This document shows positions 1 through 6,379 of a stretch of DNA of 10,493 nt, piece after piece. Numbering within the stretch: the stretch's first letter is position 1; every line of letters begins with the position of its first letter. The notes beneath the pieces were generated by a model. The model saw nothing but the letters and a program-made list of their open reading frames with translations. It did no database searches and was not told the DNA's origin. The DNA lies in contig PNIE01000089.1 of the NCBI GenBank assembly GCA_002877875.1, forward strand, positions 1 to 10,493, in the 5' to 3' direction. The position numbers were made by a program, and so were the translations under genes. This stretch comes from Caldimicrobium thiodismutans. Lineage in GTDB: Bacteria > Desulfobacterota > Thermodesulfobacteria > Thermodesulfobacteriales > Thermodesulfobacteriaceae.

Positions 1-1976
1 CCAAAAAGAGCCTTTCTTCCCTGGATAATTTCTTCAACTACAGAGGGATCAGCAAGGGTAGTAGTATCTCCAAGGTCATCATAGATCCCTGCGGCTATTT
101 TTCTTAAAATTCTTCTCATAATTTTTCCGGATCGTGTCTTAGGAAGACCACTTACAAATTGAATAACATCAGGGGTGGCCACAGGACCAATTTCCTTTCT
201 TATGTGCTGAATAAGCTCTTTTCTCAGTTCCTCTGAAGGTTGATATCCCTCTTTAAGAACTATATAAGCATAGATAGCCTCTCCCTTTATTTCATGAGGC
301 ATTCCAACTACTGCTGCCTCAGCTACTGCGGGATGGGCCACAAAGGTAGATTCTAATTCCATAGTTCCAATACGGTGGCCAGAGACATTAATAACATCGT
401 CCAATCTACCCATAATCCAGAAATAGCCATCTTCATCCACGCGGGCCCCATCTCCTGTAAGATAGTATCCAGGAAATCTGCTAAAATAAATCTCTTTAAA
501 TCTCTCAGGATCACCCCAAACTCCTCTTGCCATACCAGGCCAGGCCCTTTTAATGCATAAATGCCCACCTTCATTAACATCAGCAGGGGTCCCATCTGCC
601 CTTAAAATTACAGGCTCAATGCCAGGTAAAGGTAGAGTAGCAGAACCTGGTTTTTGAGGTATGGCATAAGGTAAGGGTGAAATAAGATGGCCACCTGTTT
701 CTGTCTGCCACCAGGTATCAACCACAGGTATTCTTCCTTTACCCACATTCTTGTGATACCAAATCCAGGCCTCGGGATTAATAGGTTCTCCCACAGTTCC
801 AAGGATTCTTAGGGTAGAAAGGTCATATTTGGCAGGCCATTCATCTCCCTCTCTCATCAAGGCACGAATAACTGTAGGCGCAGTGTAGAAAATGGTAACC
901 TTATAACGATCAACCAGTTCCCACCATCTTCCAGGATTAGGATAAGTTGGTACACCCTCATAAATAAATACAGTTCCTCCAAGAGATAAAGGACCATAAA
1001 CTACATAAGTATGCCCTGTAATCCAACCAATATCAGCTGTTGTCCAAAGAATATCTTCAGGTTTTAAATCAAAAACCCATTGAGTAGTATGAGCAGCATA
1101 AACAAGGTATCCTCCGGTGGTATGGAAAATACCTTTTGGTTTACCTGTAGAACCAGAGGTATAAAGAATAAAAAGAATGTCCTCGGCATCCATTTCTTCA
1201 CAGGGACAATACTTTTCAAATTCTCTATTTTTAATAAGATCTTCATAAAGAATACCTCTTTTATCAGAGAGGGTAATCTCCTCTCCAAAACGATTGACTA
1301 CAACATATTTTTCAATGCAATCGCATTCTGCTACAGCAGTCTCTGCATTTTTTAGAAGATTGATTTTTCTTCCTCCGCGATAGGTTCCATCAGCGGTAAT
1401 AAGAATTTTGGCGCCAGCATCAAGAATCCTTGATTTAAGAGCCTCAGCCGAGAATCCTCCAAAGACCACACTGTGAATGGCGCCAATTCTAGCACAAGCA
1501 AGCATAGCTATAATTGCCTCTGGCATCATGGGCATATAAATAGCAATTCTATCTCCTTTTTTTACCCCGAGTGATTTAAGAATATTAGCAAATCGACAAA
1601 CTTCATCGTGAAGCATTTGATAGGTAAGAACTCTCACATCTTTATCAGGCTCACCCTGCCAGATGATAGCTGCCTTATTTTTGGTATTAGGATCTAAAAG
1701 ATGTCTATCAAGGCAATTATATACGGCATTTAATTTCCCTCCTTCAAAAAATCTAATTTCAGGTTTATAAAAATCCCAATAACACGTTCTATCCCAATAT
1801 TTAAACCAAGTGATAAGTTCTTTAGCCCTCTCTGACCAAAAGCCATCAGGGTCCTTGATTGAATACTCGTAAATTTGTTCATACTGGTATTTACTATTGA
1901 TGTAAGCCTGATCTTTTCCTTCTTGAGGGGGATAAAAAATCCTCTGTTCTTTAAGTAGGGCTTCAATTTCTGCCAT
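1..1976 (-). CDS. acs: Acetyl-CoA synthetase (AMP-forming), C-terminus cut by window edge
   Basis: Activates acetate with ATP and CoA to acetyl-CoA through an acetyl-AMP intermediate, in the cytoplasm. I translated the frame from the ATG at 1976 to the window start: 658 complete codons with no stop. Landmarks are the adenylate-forming P-loop YTSGSTGKPKG (residues 272-282), DTWWQTETGG (from 420, with the Trp pair that sizes the acetate pocket in Acs), YYLTGD, GRLDDVINVSGHR, and near the end PKTRSGKIMRR. K618 in that last motif is the lysine that is catalytic and reversibly acetylated in the family (K609 in Salmonella). Acs enzymes are about 650 residues and the last visible residues follow a typical LADPSVVEE tail, so only a few are missing. 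The start is fixed by a strong AGGAGG at 1988-1983, six bases upstream. The gene lies 60 bases downstream of the deaminase gene on the same strand and may have its own promoter. Identification is secure. Confidence 0.97.
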   Translation of the reverse strand, partial: MAEIEALLKEQRIFYPPQEGKDQAYINSKYQYEQIYEYSIKDPDGFWSERAKELITWFKYWDRTCYWDFYKPEIRFFEGGKLNAVYNCLDRHLLDPNTKNKAAIIWQGEPDKDVRVLTYQMLHDEVCRFANILKSLGVKKGDRIAIYMPMMPEAIIAMLACARIGAIHSVVFGGFSAEALKSRILDAGAKILITADGTYRGGRKINLLKNAETAVAECDCIEKYVVVNRFGEEITLSDKRGILYEDLIKNREFEKYCPCEEMDAEDILFILYTSGSTGKPKGIFHTTGGYLVYAAHTTQWVFDLKPEDILWTTADIGWITGHTYVVYGPLSLGGTVFIYEGVPTYPNPGRWWELVDRYKVTIFYTAPTVIRALMREGDEWPAKYDLSTLRILGTVGEPINPEAWIWYHKNVGKGRIPVVDTWWQTETGGHLISPLPYAIPQKPGSATLPLPGIEPVILRADGTPADVNEGGHLCIKRAWPGMARGVWGDPERFKEIYFSRFPGYYLTGDGARVDEDGYFWIMGRLDDVINVSGHRIGTMELESTFVAHPAVAEAAVVGMPHEIKGEAIYAYIVLKEGYQPSEELRKELIQHIRKEIGPVATPDVIQFVSGLPKTRSGKIMRRILRKIAAGIYDDLGDTTTLADPSVVEEIIQGRKALF

Positions 1977-2008
1977 AGCTCACCTCCTGTGGTTTCGAAA
2001 TTTTAATC

Positions 2009-2040
2009 ACTATAGAAAAACAAATTTTTTTATTTGTCAA
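2009..2040 (-). promoter_or_regulatory. Candidate acs promoter overlapping the upstream stop codon
   Basis: On the minus strand a perfect TTGACA (2040-2035) includes the TGA stop of the upstream deaminase gene. A TATAGT lies at 2014-2009 with a 20-base spacer; an overlapping TCTATA at 2016-2011 gives an 18-base spacer. The intervening DNA is A- and T-tract rich, with an ACAAAT/ATTTGT inverted repeat. A start site here leaves a short leader that still contains the strong acs Shine-Dalgarno. The -35 is excellent, but the best -10 has a long spacer. Confidence 0.45.
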
Positions 2041-3365
2041 GAGATTGAAGTGAAATTTTTCCTTAAAATGAGAAGAATTTCCTCTTTGATTTCGTGAATT
2101 CTTTCACGAACATAATCTTCCCGAACTGTGGTAATTTGATAATTTCTCATAATGAATTCGCCATCTACCATTACATCGGAGACAAGGCCTGCCTTAGCAC
2201 TATAGACCACTAAGGCCAGAGGATTATAATCTGGCTGAAGGGAAAGTTGACTAAGATCCAAAGCGGAGAGATCAGCCTGATAACCTGGAAGGAGTTTACC
2301 CGTATCATTAAAGAAGAGGGCTTTAGCCCCCCATTCAGTGGCCATAGCAAAAACCTCTTTGGCAGTAACTACTGTTGGATCTTCTCTTAGGCCTTTATGA
2401 AGAAGAGCCGCGGTTTTCATTTCTGAAAAGATGTCAAGATCGTTGTTACTAGCAGGCCCATCGGTTCCAAGACCAACTATAATGCCTGCTTTAAGAAATT
2501 CGGGAAGAGGTGCAATTCCCGAACCTAATTTTAGATTACTCTCAGGACAATGGGCAATTTTAGCTCCTCTTTTAGCAAAGAGTTCTATTTCTCTTACATT
2601 TAGCTTTACACAGTGGGCTGCAAGAAGATGGGAAGAAAGCCCTCCTAACTCATTAAGAAGTTCTACAGGTCTCTTACCATATCTCTTCTGAATCTCCTTA
2701 ATTTCTTCACTGTTTTCAGCAAGATGAATATGAAGGGGAGCTGAATATTTTTCTACAAGTTTTAGACATTTTTTTACAGTCTCAGGTGAGCAGGTATACA
2801 AAGTATGAGGGGAGACGGCTATCCTTATTTTAGGATGTCTCTCAAAGACCTGGAGAAGCTCTTCCGTTAATTGAAGGCCCTTTTCAAGAGGTCCATATCC
2901 TGGAGAGGGAAAGTCAAAAAGACCCTCTCCAAGAAGGGCTTTAAGACCAACTTCCTCTGTAGCTCTAATAACCTCTGGTTCAAAGAGATACATATCACAA
3001 AAAAGGGTAATCCCTGATTTGACCATTTCAATAAGAGAAAGCTTAGTTCCCCAGTAGACCCACTCCCTTTTAAAATGAGCCTCAACAGGAAAAATGTACT
3101 TAGTAAGCCAAGTCATAAGAGGAAGATCTTCAGCAATCCCTCTTAAAACACTCATAGGAACATGGGTATGGGCATTCACTAAACCAGGAAAAATTAATTT
3201 ATTTCCTAAATTGATGATGGTATAATTAGGATATTTAGGAAGAATTTCCTCTTGAGAGCTTATATCAATGATTTTATCTCCTTCGATGACGATGGCCCCT
3301 TGTTTGATAGGAGGATATTCTGCGGAAGAAAGAATCCACTCAGCCGTGATAATTTTACTCTTCAT
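2037..3365 (-). CDS. mtaD: Amidohydrolase, probable 5-methylthioadenosine / S-adenosylhomocysteine deaminase
   Basis: A 442-residue metal-dependent deaminase of the amidohydrolase superfamily. Family members hydrolytically deaminate MTA, SAH or related adenosine compounds to the inosine forms, clearing by-products of SAM-dependent reactions. The full TIM-barrel signature is visible: NAHTHVP (metal ligands H66, H68), HLAENSEE (ligand H214, catalytic E217), AAHC (H251), AHCPESNLKLGSGIAP (H272 onward) and GTDGPASNNDLDIF (metal ligand D302). The SPHTLYTCSPE and SNLKLGSGIAP segments resemble the Thermotoga MTA/SAH deaminase as I recall it. An N-terminal beta-sandwich precedes H66, and the C-terminal part ends in a charged helix. 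The ATG at 3365 has no clear Shine-Dalgarno, but a TTGACA starts 37 bases upstream of it. The gene diverges from the tRNA pair and precedes acs. Chlorohydrolase/guanine deaminase relatives (SsnA, AtzA/TrzA) share the fold, so the exact substrate is inferred. Confidence 0.85.
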   Translation of the reverse strand: MKSKIITAEWILSSAEYPPIKQGAIVIEGDKIIDISSQEEILPKYPNYTIINLGNKLIFPGLVNAHTHVPMSVLRGIAEDLPLMTWLTKYIFPVEAHFKREWVYWGTKLSLIEMVKSGITLFCDMYLFEPEVIRATEEVGLKALLGEGLFDFPSPGYGPLEKGLQLTEELLQVFERHPKIRIAVSPHTLYTCSPETVKKCLKLVEKYSAPLHIHLAENSEEIKEIQKRYGKRPVELLNELGGLSSHLLAAHCVKLNVREIELFAKRGAKIAHCPESNLKLGSGIAPLPEFLKAGIIVGLGTDGPASNNDLDIFSEMKTAALLHKGLREDPTVVTAKEVFAMATEWGAKALFFNDTGKLLPGYQADLSALDLSQLSLQPDYNPLALVVYSAKAGLVSDVMVDGEFIMRNYQITTVREDYVRERIHEIKEEILLILRKNFTSIS

Positions 3366-3373
3366 TAACTAAA

Positions 3374-3402
3374 AACTTACTCAGACTATAAAAGTTTGTC
3401 AA
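3374..3402 (-). promoter_or_regulatory. Candidate promoter for the deaminase gene
   Basis: Minus-strand TTGACA at 3402-3397 lies 37 bases before the ATG at 3365. The -10 expected 17 bases on (TAAGTT, 3379-3374) is poor. A better TATAGT at 3390-3385 has no good -35 at the right distance. If the TTGACA is the real -35, transcription would begin almost at the start codon. Confidence 0.3.
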
Positions 3403-3474
3403 GCTCTAACTTTACATAGTTTGCTAGCGGATGGCTGAGAATAAGAGGAAAAGTAATGGACATATCCCATCTTC

Positions 3475-3502
3475 TTGACATTCCATGAAAGTGGTATATT
3501 TT
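3475..3502 (+). promoter_or_regulatory. Promoter of the tRNA-Val/tRNA-Arg pair
   Basis: A perfect TTGACA (3475-3480) is followed by TATTTT at 3497-3502 with a 16-base spacer. The overlapping TATATT at 3495-3500 is a better hexamer but has only a 14-base spacer. The first tRNA base is at 3513, a few bases after the predicted start, as expected for a stable RNA promoter. Confidence 0.6.
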
Positions 3503-3512
3503 AAAAATAAAT

Positions 3513-3584
3513 GGGCGGATAGCTCAGGGGGAGAGCATCGGCCTTACAAGCCGGGGGTCAGAGGTTCGAATCCTCTTCCGCCCA
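3513..3584 (+). tRNA. tRNA-Val (anticodon TAC)
   Basis: A complete cloverleaf can be folded by eye. Acceptor GGGCGGA pairs with TCCGCCC; the D arm is GCTC/GAGC; the anticodon stem TCGGC pairs with GCCGG (one T-G pair) around loop CTTACAA, giving anticodon TAC; the T arm is AGAGG-TTCGAAT-CCTCT; the discriminator is A. It is 72 bases long with a small D loop. The 3' CCA is not encoded (ATTTT follows), so a CCA-adding enzyme must finish it. The stems are GC-rich against AT-rich flanks, as in thermophiles. Confidence 0.97.
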
Positions 3585-3592
3585 TTTTAATT

Positions 3593-3666
3593 GCCCCTGT
3601 AGCTCAGTAGGATAGAGCGCGAGATTCCTAATCTCGAGGTCGCAGGTTCGAATCCTGCCAGGGGCG
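3593..3666 (+). tRNA. tRNA-Arg (anticodon CCT)
   Basis: Cloverleaf: acceptor GCCCCTG pairs with CAGGGGC; D arm GCTC/GAGC; anticodon stem CGAGA/TCTCG around loop TTCCTAA, giving anticodon CCT for the AGG codon; T arm GCAGG-TTCGAAT-CCTGC; discriminator G. It is 74 bases, only eight bases after tRNA-Val, so the two are almost certainly processed from one transcript. CCA is not encoded. Confidence 0.97.
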
Positions 3667-3676
3667 CTCCCTTAAT

Positions 3677-3718
3677 AAAAGGAGCCCTGCTAAAATGAAG
3701 CTCTTGTTCCTCCTTTTT
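3677..3718 (+). terminator. Possible terminator or attenuator after the tRNA pair
   Basis: AAAAGGAG (3677-3684) can pair with CTCCTTTT (3710-3717), an 8-bp stem whose right arm runs into a five-T tract. The 25-base loop holds a minor GCT/AGC inner pairing. This resembles a weak Rho-independent terminator for the tRNA transcript, but the stem is AT-rich and the loop long, so it may be fortuitous. Confidence 0.3.
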
Positions 3719-3755
3719 AAATTTTATAAATTCAAAAAATTGCAGGAGATTTCTG

Positions 3756-4568
3756 ATGAGTGAGATTCATAGAGCTAAAGGCTTTGAAAAGATTGTTGAA
3801 CCTATAAGACTTTCTCCTCAGTCTAAAATCACCTTTCAATGTTATCCAGGTGTGCCTTGTTTTAAACTCTGCTGTTCTGATCTTTATCTTCCCTTAACTC
3901 CTTATGATATCCTACGTTTAAGGGATTTTCTCAAATTAACAACTGATGAATTTCTTGTACTTTACACCGAACCTTTTATACTTCCCAAATCTGGCCTCCC
4001 TATAGCCAGACTTAAAATGAGAGAGGATGAGGAAAAGACCTGTACTTTTCTTGGAGAAGGTGGATGCACAGTATATGAAGTTAGACCACTTGCTTGTAGA
4101 TATTACCCCCTTGGTTTTGGACTTTTTAGAAACAGAGACGAAAGAAGGAATGAAGAATTCTACTACCTGGTTAAAGAGGGTTTTTGTCAAGGGCTTGAAT
4201 CAGGAGAGGTTATGACTGTTGAAGAATATAGAAAATCTCAGGGAATTCCTGGGCTTGAAGAACCTATAGTTGAATGGGCTGAAATTATTATGAAAAAAGA
4301 ATCCCTTGGGCCAATTGAAGTTCCAGAAAAGAGCTTAGAGCTCTTTTTTATGGTCTCAACCAATCCAGAAAGATTTAGAAGCTTTGTTTTTGAAAGCCGA
4401 TTCCTTGAAATCTTTGAGGTAGATGATAAAGTTTTAAAAGAGATTGAAAAAGATGATCTAAAACTCCTTCAGTTTGGGTTTAAGTGGCTTAAAACTATTC
4501 TTTTTGGAGAGAATTTGATCAAAAAGAGAAAGGAAAGCCCTGCCATAAAGAAGGCCAAACCTTTTTAA
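3756..4568 (+). CDS. YkgJ-family cysteine-cluster (putative zinc/iron-chelating) protein
   Basis: A 270-residue soluble protein of the YkgJ/UPF0153 family, which carries a conserved Cys cluster thought to bind Zn or Fe; no reaction is established. The cluster is visible as C29, C35 and the pair C39-C40 (motif PCFKLCCSDL), then C96, C104 and C114 in CTFLGEGGCTVYEVRPLACR, followed by YYPLG. The VYxxRPxxCRxYP signature is diagnostic. The C-terminal half (about 150-250) is acidic and helical without a recognised domain, and the protein ends in a Lys-rich tail. The ATG at 3756 is supported by AGGAG at 3744-3748, seven bases upstream. Expression may come from readthrough of the tRNA promoter or from a weak local one (TATAAA at 3725-3730, poor -35). 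It converges on the LysR gene with a four-base overlap. Family is confident; function unknown. Confidence 0.85.
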   Translation: MSEIHRAKGFEKIVEPIRLSPQSKITFQCYPGVPCFKLCCSDLYLPLTPYDILRLRDFLKLTTDEFLVLYTEPFILPKSGLPIARLKMREDEEKTCTFLGEGGCTVYEVRPLACRYYPLGFGLFRNRDERRNEEFYYLVKEGFCQGLESGEVMTVEEYRKSQGIPGLEEPIVEWAEIIMKKESLGPIEVPEKSLELFFMVSTNPERFRSFVFESRFLEIFEVDDKVLKEIEKDDLKLLQFGFKWLKTILFGENLIKKRKESPAIKKAKPF

Positions 4569-5452
4569 CTTAAAATCTTTTTAAAAAATTTAAGAAACTT
4601 CTCTGTGGCTAAAGAAAATTTCTTATTCTTAAAGTAAACCAAATAAAATTTACGAATTATTTGGAAATTTCTAATTTTCACTTCCTTTATTATTCCTAAA
4701 GAGGCTTCAAGTTCTATAGCCCTTTTGGAAACAAAAGAAAGACCAAGTCCCTCTTTTACTGCAGCCTTTACCGCCTCTGTTGAACCCATCTCTCCTACTA
4801 TATTTAATTTTGATAAGTTAATACCCCTCTCCTCAAGAGTTTGAAGTACATTTTTCCAGGTACCTGACCCTGACTCTCTCTTGATAAGGGGAAGTTCATA
4901 TAAATTTTCAAGATCAATTTCATCTCTCCCAAAATAGGAGGGGCCAATCAAGACAATCTCATCATCACAGCAGGGTTCAAAAAAAAGCTCAGCCTGCTTT
5001 AATTTGGCTCCTACCACTCCAAGATCAAACTCCCCTTTAAGTATACCCTCAACTACCCCTTGGGTATCAGAGACCTTAAGATAAACAGTGATTTTTGGAT
5101 AAGTTTCTTTAAACATTTTTATTATTCTTGGAAGAATATATTGCCCTGGGATAGTACTTCCCCCAATCTCTACCAATCCCCCTTCCTCTTCTTTATAAGG
5201 CCAGAGTTCTTTTTCCATCTCTTTATAAAGTCTTAACATCTCCTTTCCATATTCATAGACTATCTTTCCTGCCCTTGTAGGTATAACATTTCTCGTATCT
5301 CTATCAAAAAGTCTTACTCCTAGATAATTTTCAAGGTCTTTCAAATGAATAGTAACCGTTGGTTGAGAAATAAAGAGTTCTTTAGCTGTTTTTGAGAAAC
5401 TCTTCGTTTCGTATAGCTTTAAAAAGACCTCCAACTTTCTCCAGTCAAACAT
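4565..5452 (-). CDS. LysR-type transcriptional regulator
   Basis: A 295-residue DNA-binding regulator. Residues 1-60 form the LysR winged helix-turn-helix (SFSKTAKELFISQPTVTIHLKDLE, then LGVRLFDRDTRNVIPTRAG), residues 61-90 the linker helix, and from about 92 the periplasmic-binding-protein-like effector domain. The segments GGSTIPGQYILP, FDLGVVGAK, RESGSGT and GSTEAVKAAVKEGLGLSFVS resemble the CysL/CysB-like branch and the regulators found beside selenium-metabolism genes in deltaproteobacteria, but no such genes are visible here. The only two cysteines are adjacent, C161-C162, in the effector domain. The ATG at 5452 lacks a Shine-Dalgarno; a TTGACA begins 36 bases upstream. The gene lies 56 bases downstream of rsmE on the same strand. 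The target and ligand are unknown: no divergent partner gene, the usual clue for this family, adjoins it. Confidence 0.92.
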   Translation of the reverse strand: MFDWRKLEVFLKLYETKSFSKTAKELFISQPTVTIHLKDLENYLGVRLFDRDTRNVIPTRAGKIVYEYGKEMLRLYKEMEKELWPYKEEEGGLVEIGGSTIPGQYILPRIIKMFKETYPKITVYLKVSDTQGVVEGILKGEFDLGVVGAKLKQAELFFEPCCDDEIVLIGPSYFGRDEIDLENLYELPLIKRESGSGTWKNVLQTLEERGINLSKLNIVGEMGSTEAVKAAVKEGLGLSFVSKRAIELEASLGIIKEVKIRNFQIIRKFYLVYFKNKKFSLATEKFLKFFKKILS

Positions 5453-5460
5453 ATTTCAAG

Positions 5461-5488
5461 TTTAAACTAATTTATTGAAGATTGTCAA
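5461..5488 (-). promoter_or_regulatory. Candidate lysR promoter directly before the start codon
   Basis: Minus-strand TTGACA (5488-5483), 16-base spacer, TTTAAA (5466-5461). The -10 ends eight bases before the ATG at 5452, so transcription would start at or within two bases of the start codon, giving a leaderless mRNA. No purine-rich ribosome site is present between. Confidence 0.5.
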
Positions 5489-5508
5489 GAAGTATGATAG
5501 AAAAAAGT

Positions 5509-6252
5509 CTATAAATAAAGGAGAAGCTCTCCTGCAAGGCTCATAAGAGCAAAGGCAGCAGTCTCTGATCTGAGAACATAAGGAGATAAAGAGACTTTCA
5601 CAAAACCTTTATTTAAAGCCTCGTTTATTTCTTCTTCTGACAAACCTCCTTCAGGGCCTGAAAGTAAATATATTTTAGCTTGCGGATTTTTAGTGAATTC
5701 TAAAAATTCTAGAATACAGGGTTTTCCATCAGGAGAAGCCAAAAGTTTTAATCCTTCTTTTAAAGGAGTTTCTCTTAAATAGGTTACTAAATCTCTTGTA
5801 AGTTCAATTTCCGGAAAAAAGAGTCTTCCCGATTGCTTCATAGCAGATAAGGCCTTCTCCTTAAATCTTTCTAATTTTTGGGGAGAGGGGCTTGGGATAG
5901 TGAAAGTTGAACTATAAATAATAAACTTATGGATACCAAGTTCAACACCCTTTTCAATCAAAAATTCTGTTTTGTCCCCTTTTAAAAGAGGAATAAAGGA
6001 GATAATTTCTATGGGTGGTAAGGTTTCAACTCTATGAAGGGTTAAGATTTCTACTTCAACTTTTAAGGATTTACCCTTCTCATTTATTTCAACAATTTTT
6101 CCCAGATATTCTCTACCCTTTCCATCAATAAGTAGAATTTCTTCCCCTTTTTTCTTTCTGCAGACCCTAACCAAATGATGGGCTTCTTTTTCGGGAAGAA
6201 CTCCCCTTTCTCCTTGGAAAGCAAAATAAAATCTGTTCCCCCCTTTTAGCAT
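5509..6252 (-). CDS. rsmE: 16S rRNA (uracil1498-N3)-methyltransferase RsmE
   Basis: A SAM-dependent methyltransferase that makes m3U1498 in the decoding region of 16S rRNA, acting on assembled 30S subunits. The N-terminal PUA-like domain occupies about residues 1-75 (EAHHLVRVCRKKKGEEI near its start). The SPOUT (knotted) catalytic domain follows, with LLKGDKTEFLIEKGVELG, the AMKQSGR segment, LLSGPEGGLSEEE and VLRSETAA at the SAM-binding knot. Its 247 residues match the family. A GTG at 6255 directly precedes the ATG at 6252; I prefer the ATG because a perfect TATAAT ends eight bases before it and no Shine-Dalgarno exists. It diverges from rgy and lies upstream of lysR, which has its own candidate promoter. 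Family assignment is secure; the start is uncertain by one codon. Confidence 0.93.
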   Translation of the reverse strand: MLKGGNRFYFAFQGERGVLPEKEAHHLVRVCRKKKGEEILLIDGKGREYLGKIVEINEKGKSLKVEVEILTLHRVETLPPIEIISFIPLLKGDKTEFLIEKGVELGIHKFIIYSSTFTIPSPSPQKLERFKEKALSAMKQSGRLFFPEIELTRDLVTYLRETPLKEGLKLLASPDGKPCILEFLEFTKNPQAKIYLLSGPEGGLSEEEINEALNKGFVKVSLSPYVLRSETAAFALMSLAGELLLYL

Positions 6253-6260
6253 CACTTTAA

Positions 6261-6266
6261 ATTATA
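6261..6266 (-). promoter_or_regulatory. rsmE -10 element (perfect TATAAT)
   Basis: Minus-strand TATAAT at 6266-6261 lies eight bases before the preferred ATG (6252) and overlaps the palindrome at 6264-6284. No consensus -35 lies at 16-18 bases; TTGAGA at 6293-6288 is 21 bases away. The position predicts a leaderless rsmE transcript. Confidence 0.5.
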
Positions 6267-6284
6267 ATCCCAAATTTGGATTAT
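6264..6284. repeat. Palindrome in the rsmE/rgy divergent region
   Basis: Perfect 7-bp inverted repeat ATAATCC / GGATTAT (6264-6270 and 6278-6284) around CAAATTT; its centre also contains the perfect 10-bp palindrome CCAAATTTGG (6270-6279). It covers part of the rsmE -10, so it is a candidate operator. The binding protein is unknown. Confidence 0.5.
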
Positions 6285-6302
6285 TTTTCTCAAACCCCCT
6301 TT

Positions 6303-6318
6303 AAAAAAAATTTTTTTT
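6303..6318. other. A8T8 tract upstream of reverse gyrase
   Basis: Eight A followed directly by eight T, 61 bases before the rgy ATG, inside a region that is almost all A and T. Such tracts form stiff, bent DNA and can act as UP-like or curvature elements. A clear rgy -35/-10 pair is not recognisable. Confidence 0.5.
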
Positions 6319-6379
6319 CTCTATGATTTATTAAAATTCATAAAAAAATTGCAAAATTTAACTTTGATAGGGAGGAAGA

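Noticed and set aside
353..1966. Several open frames within the acs region on both strands (for example 353-595, 608-802, 1064-1288, 1080-1355, 1730-1966)
   Set aside because: The acs frame is open without interruption from 1976 to the window start with all family motifs, so these are overlapping shadows.
2020..2037. ACAAAT/ATTTGT inverted repeat followed by T residues, read as a terminator of the deaminase gene
   Set aside because: Six pairs with one C-G... only and an A-only loop are too weak; it overlaps a good -35, which explains the sequence better.
3427..3439. GCGGATGGCTGAG matches 11 of 13 bases of the tRNA-Val 5' part (3515-3527), suggesting a tRNA remnant
   Set aside because: The match is short and does not extend on either side; no anticodon or T arm follows. 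Chance is the simpler reading.
3666..3685. GCTCC/GGAGC hairpin directly after tRNA-Arg as a terminator
   Set aside because: Five-base stem starting at the tRNA discriminator base with no following T-run; it competes with the longer 3677-3717 pairing.
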